NCBI RefSeq assembly: GCF_003597395.2 | Contig: NC_133790.1 | Coordinates: forward strand, 18,252,662-18,316,661 | Source: Chelonoidis abingdonii | Taxonomy: Eukaryota > Chordata > Testudines > Testudinidae | Reading direction: 5' to 3' | Length of the DNA: 64,000 nucleotides | In this document: piece by piece, positions 13,257-25,150 of the stretch | How positions within the stretch are numbered: the stretch's first letter is position 1 | Layout: every line of letters begins with the position of its first letter | The notes under the pieces: model-generated | The model's input: only the letters and a program-made list of their open reading frames with translations | Databases searched by the model: none | Told to the model about the DNA's origin: nothing | Position numbers and translations under genes: made by a program

Positions 13257-14750
13257 ACTCTTTCCTGTTAACAACAAAGCAGTAGCCTAAGTATAGCTGG
13301 AAACTAAAATTGATTTGTTCATCTGTGGTTGATGAACCAAAAAAACCCAAACAAAAAGTTTAATCAGCCCATCACTAGCTGCTATATGGAAGAAATAAGC
13401 AACCACCACCTAAAACTTCAACTATTTTTGTATAGGTCTAAATGAAATTTGGTTTGACAAAACAATGAAACAAATGATATCAGGCATAAATCATATGTGA
13501 GACCACCATGACAATGTGTTTTCCATTTAAAGCCACCCACCCACCCTTACATAACTTTGCATTTTATTTTCCAACTGCTTTAGTCAACGATTGGAAAAGA
13601 GGCATCGCCTGAAATGGTGTTAACACTTCAAAATGCAGAAAGGTGATTTACTTCTCATATTGCCATAAAATGTAAGTTTACACTCCTGAATTACATGTAT
13701 TCCACTGATTGTTTCAAGGAAGCAATTTATAAGTAAATTATCACAAATCAGACTGTCTTGAGAAACAACCATATGAACATATAATGCCTGCTTCAGGAGG
13801 CACAAAGACCACATGCATCAGCTCTTTTTTAATTTTGACCTCAAGCTAAAAAAAGGATGGGTCCATATTTTATAAAATTAAAGGACTTCAGATAATTCTA
13901 TTTGTATAGTACATAATTAACTGTAAGGAAACAGTCCTCAAAAAAGACTTAGAGGGATGTCTACATTATTTTTTTTTTTAAATGGGAACATATGTTGCTA
14001 ATAAGGGCATGTCCACTGTTCATAACAAGGCCTACCTGTTTTCCTGAAGAGTTTTTAAGGGTGGACAGGAGTGGAGAAAGATGAGGTTTGAAGAACGGAA
14101 AGGATCTGGCAGGTAACTCATTTCACAGTTTTTTAATGTTGGCCTAATATGCATGGATTTTAGAGTGAACATGCATCCAGAGCCCAAGATGGTACATTTG
14201 AAATAAAACTAGACAAATAAGACATGGATAAACACCAATATTGTAGACCTAACCCCAATGTAAAATGTTTTACTAAAAACCTATTAAGTTGTCATACATT
14301 TTTATATTTCCTTTCCCCATCTTTGCCAGTGACAAGGATTTGTGTCAAAAAATTCTTTATTGTAGGCCACTACTCCTGTCAGTTTCAATATATGATTAAT
14401 TACAAAGCACGTCACTATGGCATCATTATATTCTCTTGGCACAGACATCCTGAAATATCATTGCATTTTAAGATCTAACGACAGTATTAGAAGTATATTT
14501 ATAGAAAGCTACTACGGATAAGTGCAATGTATATGCAAAGAAAGAAACCACCCCTCAAAAACCCATCAGGGCTTGAAAAATCCACTTTCCCGGGAAGGGG
14601 AGAGGGGATCAAGCCAATTTCTGCAGATTTCGTTTTTAAAGGTAACCTGCAAATGGAGGGCATAGGGCTTCTGCGCTCTTATTTTTCTATGACCTCTTAA
14701 GAAGCCCTGAAAGTTGTCCATATCCCTGCCCCCTCAGATTTGGAGACTTT

Positions 14751-14872
14751 AGGCCTAATCCAAAACCACTGTCTGGGCTTTTTACCAGGTCCCAGATCTC
14801 CAAGACTAAACAGGATCTGAATTTCTGAAGTAAAAAATACACACAGAAATTGTAGGGCTTTGGATCAGGCCT
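14751..14872. mobile_element. Palindromic MITE
   Basis: The arms AGGCCTAATCCAAA and TTTGGATCAGGCCT are near-perfect inverted repeats about 120 bp apart, with internal complementary stretches. Confidence 0.7.
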
Positions 14873-15964
14873 CTTAGGATGATGACTGAAAAACTAGTGA
14901 AATAATGACATTACAAGAGGTAATAGATTGAAAGTTAACCAATTTAAAATATTCTTTCTACTCTAAAGTCAGATTGTTTAAAACTCTAGTTTTAGTTTCA
15001 TGCCTTTTAAATCCAAGTGATGGAAATTGAGTAAAGGAAGCCCTGTTGTTAGAGACTTGACATTTTTACTCCTTCAGTTAAAACATGTTCCCCTCAAACA
15101 TTCCCAAGACCTCCTTTGGCAAAACCATATTTTCATCTCCAAGAAGAGAGACCCCACAGGTTTTGTGCACCTCATAAAGTAGTCCTTCATATGTTGCTTT
15201 AAAAAAAAAAAAATAGAAGGCATGCTTCCAAACTGTACTAAATCAATGCAATTTTCTCTTCCTCAGATAACAAGCACTACTGCCCATAACTGTGCCAAGA
15301 AGGAAAAAACCAAACATGTCTAGGGTCAGTTTCCGAAGCGGCTTCCCACAGGTCTCTAAACTGCAGTGATTGTCAAGAACCACGACAATTGCATATTATT
15401 GCTACTTACACCACAGATATCTAGCCAAGACCATGATCCGCAGGTTGCCCTGAAAATCTGAATTTACACAGAATTCTGACGTAAAAAAATTAGAAGTTTT
15501 ACACAGATTCCAAACTGTGCAATTCAAGACACCAGCCTTTATGTGCCCTTCCCTCCAGCAATATGGGTCTAGGGAAGGAATAGCAGGAACTTCTGATGGA
15601 AAGGCTTGCCACTTGCAGACTGGCCTCTAGAAAGCAGGAGCTGCAGCAATGCATTTTCACAGTTACTGGACAGCAGTGATGTCATCAGATTTGCACTTCA
15701 GTCTCTTCTGACAGGCTGTTTGCCTTCTCCTCCTTCCAAACCCTCCCTCACTGTTTCTCTGTTAACAGCCCTATTTCCCCTGCCATCCTTCTTTCTCTCT
15801 CCATAACACCATACTCTCCTCCTCTTCATACCCACCCTCGAGAGTGTTGATGATCTATTTTCCTCACCCACTCTCCCTCACTCTCACACAAAGTAACAAA
15901 GGCACGTAAACTATCCTGATACAGTCTGAACCCTCCCCCTTCTGCCAACAATTTATCTGGTCTT

Positions 15965-16095
15965 GTGGCTTTTAGGCTGTATGCCCTTCCAGACAGGAAC
16001 TGTCTTCTTGAATGTTAGTACAATTCACGACACAGTGCTCCCCATATCCTGACTGGGGCCTTAGGGCACACATTCAATATGTGATTAATAAAGAA
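15965..16095 (+). repeat. L2/MIR-type 3' fragment
   Basis: The order of words CAGACAGGAACTGTCTTCTTG, then GACTGGGGCCTTAGG, then AATAAAGAAT resembles the shared L2/MIR 3' end seen in amniotes. Diverged. Confidence 0.5.
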
Positions 16096-16850
16096 TACCA
16101 TTTGCTTCTGATTTATTTTGGGTTTCCTCATTAAAAAAATTATACACAGCTAATAACTTCAGTGTTAGGTAGAACGAATTTTTTTTAAATTGCTAGCTTC
16201 CTTTTATAAGATTTGTCATAAAAGCACTTTACCAACTCAAGCTATTTTAACTATTGTCAAAAAGGGGACTGAATATTATGTTATAGGCTTACTATTTATA
16301 TTCCTGAAAGCATTAGCTGACTGACTTTAAGAAAGTTCTGAATTTTACTATCACTAGTTTTCAAAATATAAATCACGTTGGGAAACGATGGAGCGTTAAA
16401 TAATAACCCTCAGAGCAAAACCTTTTACTTGCTAGTTAAAATAGAAATTGTTTCTCTGATGCCAAGATGCAGGAACCACATGACTTCAGCCTATTTTTTC
16501 CCTGTTGAAATAACTCAACGCACTCTATTTCACTGCTGTCAAAAAGAAAAGAGCCACTAAATAATGAGAAAATATAAAATTGTATCCATGACACATTATG
16601 AAAATTAGAAAACACAGCCCCCAGTCCCAAAACAAGCAAATAATCCAAGAACGTACTGGAATACTTAACCTCTTTTCTTGATTGGAAAGCAAGAGATTAC
16701 AGAATAACCACAAGCATAATACAAGAAAATAAGTCTGCAAATATGTACAGTCTAACCATCTTTTAAACTACTGCATATATGACTCAGGAAGTACTAGTCT
16801 TGAAGATACTCCAAAAGTTAGTTGCTTGTTCTAGGTTACTGATAATTATA

Positions 16851-17028
16851 CACCTCTACCCCGATATAACACGAATTTGGATATAACGCGGTAAAGCAGA
16901 GCTCGGGGGGCGGGGAGGGGGGACTGCGCACTCTGGCGGATCAAACAAGTTCGATATAACACGGTTTCACCTATAACGTGGTAAGATTTTTTGGCTCCTG
17001 AGGACAGCGTTATATTGGGGTAGATGTG
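16851..17028. mobile_element. Tigger-type MITE, 178 bp
   Basis: Terminal inverted repeats CACCTCTACCCCGATATAAC and, reversed, CACATCTACCCCAATATAAC, flanked by TA on both sides. Internal copies of CGATATAAC and TATAACG repeat the terminal motif, giving extra subterminal repeats. The body is too short to encode a transposase. Confidence 0.85.
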
Positions 17029-19102
17029 TATTTACAGAATTCATCAGGATCAAAGATATTCAGCACTTTACCTTCCTCCTGGTTGTGTCAAAAGTAGTGA
17101 CAGAATCCTGGTAGTGTCAAAAGTTACAACTCTTAGATACCATGGATAAACTACGTTTGGTGTTGATCAGCACATACAAACACCATGACAAAATCTAGGA
17201 GTCAAACAATCTCAACAGTATCCAAACATGATGGCATATATCACATTGATTAAAGATAATTCTCAGTTTAACCTTGGTATTTACATTCTACTGACGCTGC
17301 TTCTCGATCCCTCTGTTATTGGAGGCTGACAACGTTTACAATTCTTAAAACATGTTAATTTCTTGAACAAAGAAATTTAGCATTTAAATCTGAACTTACA
17401 ATTCATATATTTCATCATGTAATTTCAGTTCTGCTCCCATCTAGCAGCATGACATCACTGAATGGGATGTCCAAATTTGGTAGCCAAGTATCAGCCAATC
17501 CTAATGAAGTGGGCAGTCCCCAACCATGCTCCCGGATGTGTAAACAAACAGTGAGAGGAAGCATGTTAAAGCAGATGCAGTCTAAGGACAGTACTATTAT
17601 CCACCAGGTAACCGACATTAGTACTGGAATTTCAGATCTAGGTAACTAAACATTTTAGTCAATCTAGTTGAACAAGGTTAGCAGCTGACCTATAGCTAGT
17701 TATTCAAAGCTTTTAACATTTAATAAATATGCCATCTTCATAGCATTTCTCATTGTTATTCGTAACAGCTTATTTTTTTGGACAAGTTACCTTATGGAGT
17801 TGCATATAAAACCATTGACTTCTACTTCATGCTTGATTTGAAATGTATTTAAGTTTGGCCCCTACATCAGCAACAAGACAGCTACAGACTAAAATTCCCA
17901 GTCTTTAAGAAATTCATAGCAAAGTTAGATATATCTAAGTCAACCAAAAAAAAAAAATCAGTTTCTTGACAACTTAGTAGTTAATTCAGTTGAATGACTA
18001 TCTAGGCAGTTTTCCCACCACTCTTAGTAAGATCAACTCGAGTCACACTCGGAATTGTAATGACAAAAATAAAATAAAGCAGAAAAATAGTTAACTCAAG
18101 GCTCCTGACTATTTAAGGGGCCTCTCTCCTAATCCATTCAATACAAAAATGGGGGAAATTAATGTTTTGTCTGGCACCAACAAGCCCGCCAGGGTTTTTT
18201 GTTTTAAATACACTGTTCATAAACTAAGATTCGATTACACTTTCTTTTTAAAAAAAGAAATGCAGGAAAGTCAATTTAATCAGATACGGTTCCATGTTTC
18301 CAGCTCGAGCAAACACTCTGCAATATATCATATCGACAACTATTAAATCTCATTCCTGATTTTTTAGTAGCCAGTGTATAGATAAATTAAAATAAACACA
18401 ATTAAGCTGAAAGTTACCTCCACAGATCGAGCTTGATTTCCCTACCGGAAAAGTTTTAAATAGTAAGCGAGTATTCGTCTGTTCCCATTTCAAGCTCGTT
18501 TTGCAAATGAGTTTTCATCCTCAGTATCACCGCGCAAAGTTACCTCCGTAAACGATGCCGCTTTTCGTTTGCAACAGTATCTCCGAGGAGGCTTACAGGA
18601 CAATGTAACTTTTCACAGAGAACGCTCTGCTTTCCCTGCTACCCAGAGACCGGTCCCTCCAGCCTGCCGGCGCCTCAGCCCTGGGCACTGTTATGCAGCA
18701 GCCGCTGGGGGAGCGGGCACATTTCACGGCTCTGTCTGCAAGGCAGGGGGGATCCTAATCCGTCAGGACTCCGCAGCCCGGCCAAGGGACCTCCGGCCCC
18801 AGCAGCGATCCCCACAGCCTCTGTGCGCCGCGGCCTGCCTCGGCTCGCACCACAGGACCTCGGAAAGGGCTCGAAACGTCCCCACTGTTTGCAAACAAAG
18901 CCCCGCGGCTGGCAGGCGCCTGCCAGCGGGGTTTGGCCGAGGCAGCCCGCTCCAGCTGGGCCAGGGGGAGGCGAAGCGGTCGCGGATCAGCCCGCTGGGA
19001 AGGGGCTAGCCGCCCTCTGGTCAGCAATGCAAAGCCTCACAATCCGCCCGGTAACACGGCGGCTGCAGCCGGTCGGGCAGCGCTGCCGTCACTTCCAGGC
19101 GC

Positions 19103-19110
19103 TATAAATA
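19103..19110 (+). promoter_or_regulatory. TATA box facing away from YPEL1
   Basis: TATAAATA on the plus strand within GCGCTATAAATAGAGCCCG. The flanking GC-rich bases and the G after the box are typical of true TATA boxes. It would start a plus-strand transcript near 19135, divergent to YPEL1. No gene is known to me on that side, so a non-coding RNA or no function are both possible. Confidence 0.35.
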
Positions 19111-19301
19111 GAGCCCGAGCCCGCCGGGGCAAGCCAGGGAAGTTGGCTCGGCTTCCCGCCTCGCCGACACCGAAAGCCGCCGCCGGGTCCTTGAGGTGCG
19201 GGGAGGAAACGCCACGACTGGCTACCGACTACGGCGGCGGGGGAGGGTCCCTTGGGCTGGGGGAGCGGTTGCCTGGATCGCTGCGAGGGATGGGTACTCA
19301 C

Positions 19302-19740
19302 CGGTGGCTCCGCTGCCCAGGCCGGACCCCCGCGGGTTCCGCGCAGTTGTGGCCCCCCCTTGCCTCCCTCCGTGGGGGGCTGGCTTGGCACGGGGAAGGA
19401 GCAGCCTCCGTCGCGGCTAGCTGGGGCGAGGGGAGGGTCTAGTGGCAGCGGCCCCTCATGCCCCGCTCAGGTGGCGGCTCTGCGTGCGCCCGGGGGATCC
19501 TTCCCCCTCCCCAGGCTCAGGGGCGTCTTCCCCGCGGCGGCTGCAGCGCCCAGGGTCATCAGGGGAGCCGGGGGCCGGGCCCGTGTCTCCTCCCCTCGGG
19601 ACTGAGAGGTGGCCGAGGCATCCCGGCGCCCGCGCCGCTACGCTCCTTTGTTTTGTTTTCCTCTCCCTGAACCTCGCTGCTGCAGTTAAACGGTCTCCGG
19701 AGAACGTTGGCTGCGGCCAATCAGAACGCTCGCGCGTGGG
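19302..19740 (-). other. YPEL1: Candidate YPEL1 non-coding exon 1 (5'UTR)
   Basis: On the minus strand the sequence GCCACCG/GTGAGTACC gives a near-perfect splice donor with the first intron base at 19301, inside the CpG island and upstream of the first coding exon. A non-coding first exon ending here and spliced to the exon at about 12.08 kb is the simplest model. The transcription start is not visible; the right-hand limit given is only where a CCAAT box (19717-19721) begins the likely core promoter. Other first exons in the island are possible. Confidence 0.5.
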
Positions 19741-20007
19741 CCCGTAGAGGGAGAGCGTGAGAGCTAGCGCGCTCCACCAGTCAACCCCCGGGAAAGCGCG
19801 AGACTCAAGCGCGCGACGCCAAATCCCTCTCCTCCTCCTCTTTTGTTAGGGGAGAGCGCGAGACAAGGGAGCGCGTGGTCTAGTCGTTCGCGTCCTTAGT
19901 TCCCTGCGTGCGAAGAAGTGGAACGCTGTGGGTGTCCAATGGGAATAGAGGCCTCGCGCCAGAGCGATGCTGCTGGCTTGCGCGCGGTCTGGTCGGGAGA
20001 CAGGGAT

Positions 20008-20015
20008 TATAAATA
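20008..20015 (+). promoter_or_regulatory. Second plus-strand TATA-like box
   Basis: TATAAATA followed by ATAGGCGG inside the CpG island, with a CCAAT box about 70 bases upstream (19936-19940). The spacing suits a plus-strand core promoter with a start near 20040. It is a sequence match only. Confidence 0.3.
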
Positions 20016-21502
20016 ATAGGCGGTGCGTGCGGTGTTCTCCGGCGATCGCGAGCCCTGCACAGTGACCCCGCCTCGCTACATTGTTTCCACCCCAGCTGGC
20101 GTCGCTGTGCGGCTGGCATCTGCGGCCTGACTCACTTCATTCAGGGAGCGGCGGCGGGGTTGGAGATGCGCGCAGGGACACGCTGCGGTCGCAAGCGCTG
20201 CCTGCAAGGGCCGGGCTGGAACTCGGGGCAGGCAGAGCCTAGGGCCTCAGGCCATTGCCACTGAGCGCGGCTCGGCACGGGCTCAAGGAGAACGTAACAG
20301 CCACAACCCCCCGTCTGCACAGGGAGCTCGCACAAAGGGCCAGTGGTATCAGGCTCGGCTCGCCAGAGGGACGATGGCGACCAGGACCAATGACCGCAGC
20401 CCCAGAGCGAAGAGGGATCAGTGAAAGAGGGAGGACACAAGAGCTGCTCAACAGGGTCCCCTGCCAAGCAGAGACTCATCCACTGGGAGCCTCTCCCCGA
20501 CTCCCTACAATACTAATTATTTCCACAAACCCAAAAAATACTCCCCCGCCCCCACTTTAACCCTTGTTAAAACCTCCAGAGTCAATACGATGAGGGGTAG
20601 GTTGGGGATAAGACTAAAGCGGGGCCCCTTGAGCTCCTTGGGGACAGTAACATTCTGCCACCACTAGTGAAAAGTAAAAGGGATGTTAGTCCCCTTCATT
20701 TCTCATCTCCCTTGGTGCCTGCCATGGCCTGACCCCTAAATCATCGTTTCTGGGGGCAGCTCCACCTCACACCAGCTAACAGGCAGGATTTTTTTAAGTC
20801 CTTCCTTTTCCTGCCTGTTTTTGTTTCTGATTAGTACACACTATTGTTCAAAGGAGACAAAGGAAAACGATTACATTTCAATAGACAACTAGATATAAGA
20901 AAAAGGCAAGATAATCAGTAGTCCTAATTCTAAAATGGCCACAATAATTATGATAATTAAAACATTTTACATCGAGAAAAATGGGTGAGAACACAGAAGT
21001 TTAATATAGCATATGACATAGGAAAGAAAAAACAATGACTTACGGCTGATTTTTTTTTCTCTAAAGCAGTCTGAGGGATTTAGATCTTAATGGAAGATTT
21101 GTCTAAAATTCCTTATACTATTTTGAAAGTTTAAATCTATCTCTGTATAATAAACTATATAAAGTTGCTACATCCTTTCTTTTTTTATTTCTCTGCTCTT
21201 TGAGGGTTCTTATTTCCCTCACCTGTTGTCTATGAAGAGATGAGAAATTATTGGGAGAGAGGCACATATAGTACTGTAGAGAAATTCTTCCTTAGGAAAT
21301 GTCTTGCAAAACATCCAAGAAAAGTAGAATGGGTCAAGCTGATATTTTCTGGAAAATTATTTTTAGCTGTAGTTCATTGCCAGTGAACAAGTGACTGTGG
21401 CTGACTGTCAGTGACAGTTTTGTTTCTGAAAAACAATCATTCATTACAGAGTTAAAAATAAATATTATGTAAATCTGAGGTGTCCAGAGTCTATTAACTT
21501 CT

Positions 21503-21740
21503 AGAGCAGCCGGGTCTAGCGGACAGGGCAGTGGACTGGAACTTCAGGAGACCTAGGTTCTATTTTCCTGGCTCTGTCACTGACCTGATCCCTGATCATG
21601 GACAGATCACGTTGTTTCTTTGTGCCTTAGTGTCTCTATCTGTAAAAATGGGGATGGTGATCCTCTTTGTAAAGTGCTTTGACATCTAGAGCTGGAAAGT
21701 GCTCTAAAAGAGGTAGGTATGATTTTTATCATTATTTAAT
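21503..21740 (+). repeat. Near full-length MIR-family SINE
   Basis: A tRNA-like head with an A-box-like start (GTCTAGCGGACAGGG) and a B-box-like GGTTCTATT, followed by the MIR core (GGCTCTGTCACTGAC, TCTGTAAAAATGGGGATG) and a tail (GTAAAGTGCTTTGACATC). One of the better preserved ancient SINEs here. Confidence 0.8.
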
Positions 21741-23137
21741 TTTGCCTTTGATCCTCTTTTTCAAGAGACAAAATAAATACCAAGCCTCGTTTGCATTGGT
21801 TCTGCATTTTAAACTCCTCAGGCCAGCAGGAGTATACTCAGACCAGAAGGAGCAAGGAGGAGTGCTTCACGTAACAAGCTAAGACTGACCAGAATCCCTC
21901 ATTTTGCCATTTATGGCTTTAACCCTGAGTCCCAACCTATGTTACATAAATACTTCACAATAGTATTTGCCCCCTCCCTTCATTTATTCCTACCAATATT
22001 GACTCATTTGTTTCTTAGGACCTCCTACTGACTTCAGTGGGAGGTAAGGGGAGCAGCAGAGTTTACTAACTAGAATAATAGAGTTCACTTTTATAGTTGC
22101 ATTTGAGATGATGGGTTGTAATCAAATCATGGGAGAGTCGTGGTTAGTCATAGATCTACATTCCAATACCCAGAAAGCTACAGTGTGCATTTTTCCTGTT
22201 TGTATATTTCCATCTCCTCAGTGCTGATTTGTGTTATTCTCAGCTAGTTGTAAGTACAAGGAAAATTCCATGATAAGAAGTTGAGAAAAACACTAGGAAA
22301 CAGCCCTTTCTAAACATTTATGGGGCCTGTACAGTAGATTTTTTTTCCCAAACATTTCCCAGTCTTGATACAGTAACTTCAGCTCCATCATTGGTAGCAA
22401 TGGTGCAAATGCTAGTGTTGACAGGGCACAGATGGCTACTTTTTATTTAAGCATTTTGATGTCTATCCTCTGCCACAGTGCCTCAAACCAAGCACCCTAA
22501 TCCACTTGTGAGAGGAGAAAGGTAACGAAGAGGATAAAATAGAGGTATATAAATAATGAATGGGACAAAGATGGTAATTTCAATGTGGCTCTTTAATAAG
22601 AACAAGAAGGCAGTTGATTAATTTAAAGGCAGAAAATTTAAGAGATAAAAGGAAATACTTTTTTACACAATGCATAATTAACCCAGATAACTCATTGCCT
22701 CTAGATACCATTAGCCAGAAGGTAGCAGGATTTTTAAAAAATGGAGAATATGGAAAATAAAAATCGTAAGGTATAAATCCTCATGCTTTAGGTCTAATTG
22801 AAACAGTAGAAAGAAATTTACTCCCATGGGATGGTTATTGTAAATGGTCCACTTCGTGTTTCTTGCACTTTACTCTGACATATCTGATACTGGCCACTGT
22901 CGTCCAGATAGATTTAATAGATTTTCTGGTTGTCTTAGTAACCTCAAGATATTGGATGAGATGGACCACTGCTGTGATAGAGTATGGCTGATCTACGTTC
23001 ATCCACTCAAACTCAGCTGCTACTCTGAACTACCCAAAGCCAACTGCCATGGAAAGTTTATATTCCAACATTTGGCCAAAACATCCAGTTGAGTGAAAAA
23101 ATATCCCTCCTTGTGTACTCCATACATGCACATTACT

Positions 23138-23642
23138 CAGGGGTGAAAGTAACTTACAGGACTCATGGGTACTGCCAGAGTCCTGAAGGGTGTGTGGCCT
23201 CATCTGGCAGAGGCATTGCCTCTTGACATTTAAAGGCCCTGGGGCACCGGTTGTGGCCGGGAGCCCCAGGGCCTTTAAATCAACCCAGGGCTCCCAGCTG
23301 CAGAGGTGGTTGGGAGCCCCTGGGGCTCAGGGGCAAATTAAAGGGCCCAGGGCTCCAGCCACCGCGGAGCTCTGGACCCTTTAAATCCCAGCGCCAGCCC
23401 AGCCACTGGAGCTGCGGGGGGGATTTAAAGGGCTCGGGCCTCCCCACAGTCACGGGAGCTCCAAGCCCTTTAAATCCTACGGCCACAGCCCAGGCGCTGA
23501 GCTGCAGGTGAGATTTAAAAGGACTCTGCGGGGAGCCCAGAGCCCTTGAAATCCCCACCGCAGAAGCCAGTGCGGTCCAGCACAGCGTACTGGCTCCTGC
23601 CAGTACGCCATACCAGACCATACTGGCTTACTTTCACCTCTG
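23138..23642. mobile_element. hAT-family non-autonomous element, 505 bp
   Basis: Flanked by an exact 8-bp duplication ACATTACT (23130-23137 and 23643-23650), the hallmark of hAT insertion. The terminal inverted repeats are CAGGGGTGAAAGTAA and, reversed, CAGAGGTGAAAGTAA. The GC-rich inside is a set of alternating palindromic units built on TTTAAAGGGC and GCCCTTTAAAT, at about 23226, 23271, 23337, 23378, 23421, 23464, 23512 and 23541. No transposase is encoded. Confidence 0.9.
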
Positions 23643-23675
23643 ACATTACTCAGCAGCAACCTCTTTGCCTATTAA

Positions 23676-23850
23676 TATTACTTAACACTTATGTTGTGCT
23701 TTACCTATTCAAAGCATTGTAGCAGTCTTGAGTTATTAATTCTTTAAACACTTCTCTGTGAGGTAAGAATTTTGCAGATTGGAAAACCAAGGCAGAGACA
23801 GCAAGTGACTTGTCCAAGATTATGCAGCAAGTAAGTACAACACTGATCAA
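23676..23850 (-). repeat. MIR SINE fragment
   Basis: Core text GAGGTAAGAATTTTGCAGA followed by AAGTGACTTGTCCAAGATTA matches MIR in reverse orientation, diverged. Confidence 0.65.
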
Positions 23851-24006
23851 TAGTTCTAATGCTAAGTATTGAGGGTTTGTTTGTAGAGTTCCATCAGGAG
23901 ATGGAAGACACTTCCCCCAGAAAAAATAACAATTGCAATGAATCTCTTGTCTCCATCTCTACATGTAATTGTCATGATCTGGATGGGAGAACAACTAGTT
24001 CACACA

Positions 24007-24078
24007 GGGCTTAATCCTATGCTCATTGAAAGGAGCAGCCAAGCTCCCATTGACTTTGACTGTAGAGGATCACGGGCC
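24007..24078. mobile_element. Palindromic MITE
   Basis: GGCTTAATCCT near the left end faces AGGATCACGGGCC at the right, with GCTCATTGAAAGGAGC and AGCTCCCATTGAC between. It belongs to the same general palindromic style as 4007-4093 and 42255-42328. Confidence 0.55.
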
Positions 24079-25049
24079 ATAATTTAAGGACAAGGCACAA
24101 TATTCCACACATACTTGAGTTAGAATGATAATAATCTAGCACTTGCATAGTACCTTTCATTGACAACAAGTACATAGTGTCCCTATTTTGCATCTCATTT
24201 GAAATACAACAACTGCAACGTTATAACTCCTAATACGCAGCTGATGCATGTTTCCAATACTGACTCACAGGGAAGAATAACACCTACTGAATCACCCCAA
24301 CTCCTAAGCCCTTTTTATATAGCATAAAAAAGCAAAAGCGGGCACAAGCCTAATTTCTTCCCTTTGCAGGTCACCTTTAAAGTTCCTTTGTACCCCTACT
24401 CCCCACCATGCATTCAGTTTAAATCCAACTCTTTACAGGTGTTCAGAAATACTTATTAGCTTCGACCCTGCTTAATATAAGATATTTGCCATTACCACAG
24501 CTTGAGGTCGTTGGAGTTCATTAGAAGATGGGTGTGTTGCACACTGCTCAAGGATTAGAAAATATCAATGATTCTCTTCTGAATACGTAACTGGGTGGCT
24601 CTCCTTATGAGAGAGAACATGATAGAGAGAATGATATGTCTGTCATCCAGTGAGGACAGCACACAGTCCTGAAGGCAGAACAATGTCTTCATCATTTTAA
24701 TGCAGGCCCTGTTTCCAGTTGAAAAAAATCTAAATGACAAGGACACCGAGGGTTCCTTTATTTTTGCTGTTTGTTTCCCTCGTAACACATAGACATGCTC
24801 CCCTGGTGGATACCCATCCATTCTCCTTTGTTTTAAGATGTGGACAGGTCAAAGATGCACTCAGTTTTTCCCTTCAGTGGTAGATTAAGGCTTATTTGAA
24901 TGGACCTGCATTTCTGTACTGATACATTACTTAGTTGAAAGTACTGTGGATTTTCTAAAGAGACTTTGGCAGTGGACAGGAAATAGTCCGAATAAATGGA
25001 AAACAGGGAAGAGACCAAACTAAGAAGTACTAATTTCTATACTAGTTAG

Positions 25050-25150
25050 TTAGAGTATGAGTGCTTTAGGGCAAGGTCTGTCTCTTACTATGTTTTTGTA
25101 CCATGCCTCGCATAATGGGACCCTGAGCTTGAGTGGAGACAGTAGGTGCT
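25050..25150 (+). repeat. L2/MIR-type 3' fragment
   Basis: AGGGCAAGGTCTGTCTCTTAC followed by TACCATGCCTCGCATAATGG and GTAGGTGCTACTG follows the L2/MIR 3' consensus order. Confidence 0.55.

Larger units (their letters stand above)
12091..19301 (-). other. YPEL1: YPEL1 intron 1
   Basis: This stretch lies between the candidate non-coding exon 1 donor (GTGAGT read on minus from 19301) and the acceptor before the first coding exon. It contains a CA microsatellite (12546-12570), a 27-base A run (13226-13252), a palindromic MITE (14751-14872), an L2/MIR-type 3' fragment (about 15965-16095) and a Tigger-type MITE (16851-17028). I see no coding exon in it. Confidence 0.65.
18570..20480. promoter_or_regulatory. 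YPEL1: CpG-island promoter of YPEL1
   Basis: About 1.9 kb of strongly GC- and CpG-rich sequence in an otherwise AT-rich window. It contains CCAAT boxes at 19717-19721 (GGCCAATCAG, a good NF-Y match) and 19936-19940, an AP-1-like TGACTCA at 20128-20134, and many CGCG-type motifs between 19730 and 19900. It lies just upstream of YPEL1 on the minus strand, so it is most likely that gene's promoter. Long open frames on both strands here are a by-product of GC richness (few stop codons) and show no protein family. Two TATAAATA boxes on the plus strand (19103-19110, 20008-20015) raise the possibility of divergent transcription. Confidence 0.8.

Noticed and set aside
18569..20560. Several open frames of 90-170 codons on both strands
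   Set aside because: They lie in the CpG island, where stop codons are rare. They overlap in many frames and show no domain or conserved motif.
23190..23621. GC-rich open frames that look like a proline/glycine-rich protein
   Set aside because: They are translations of the internal repeat of the hAT element at 23138-23642.
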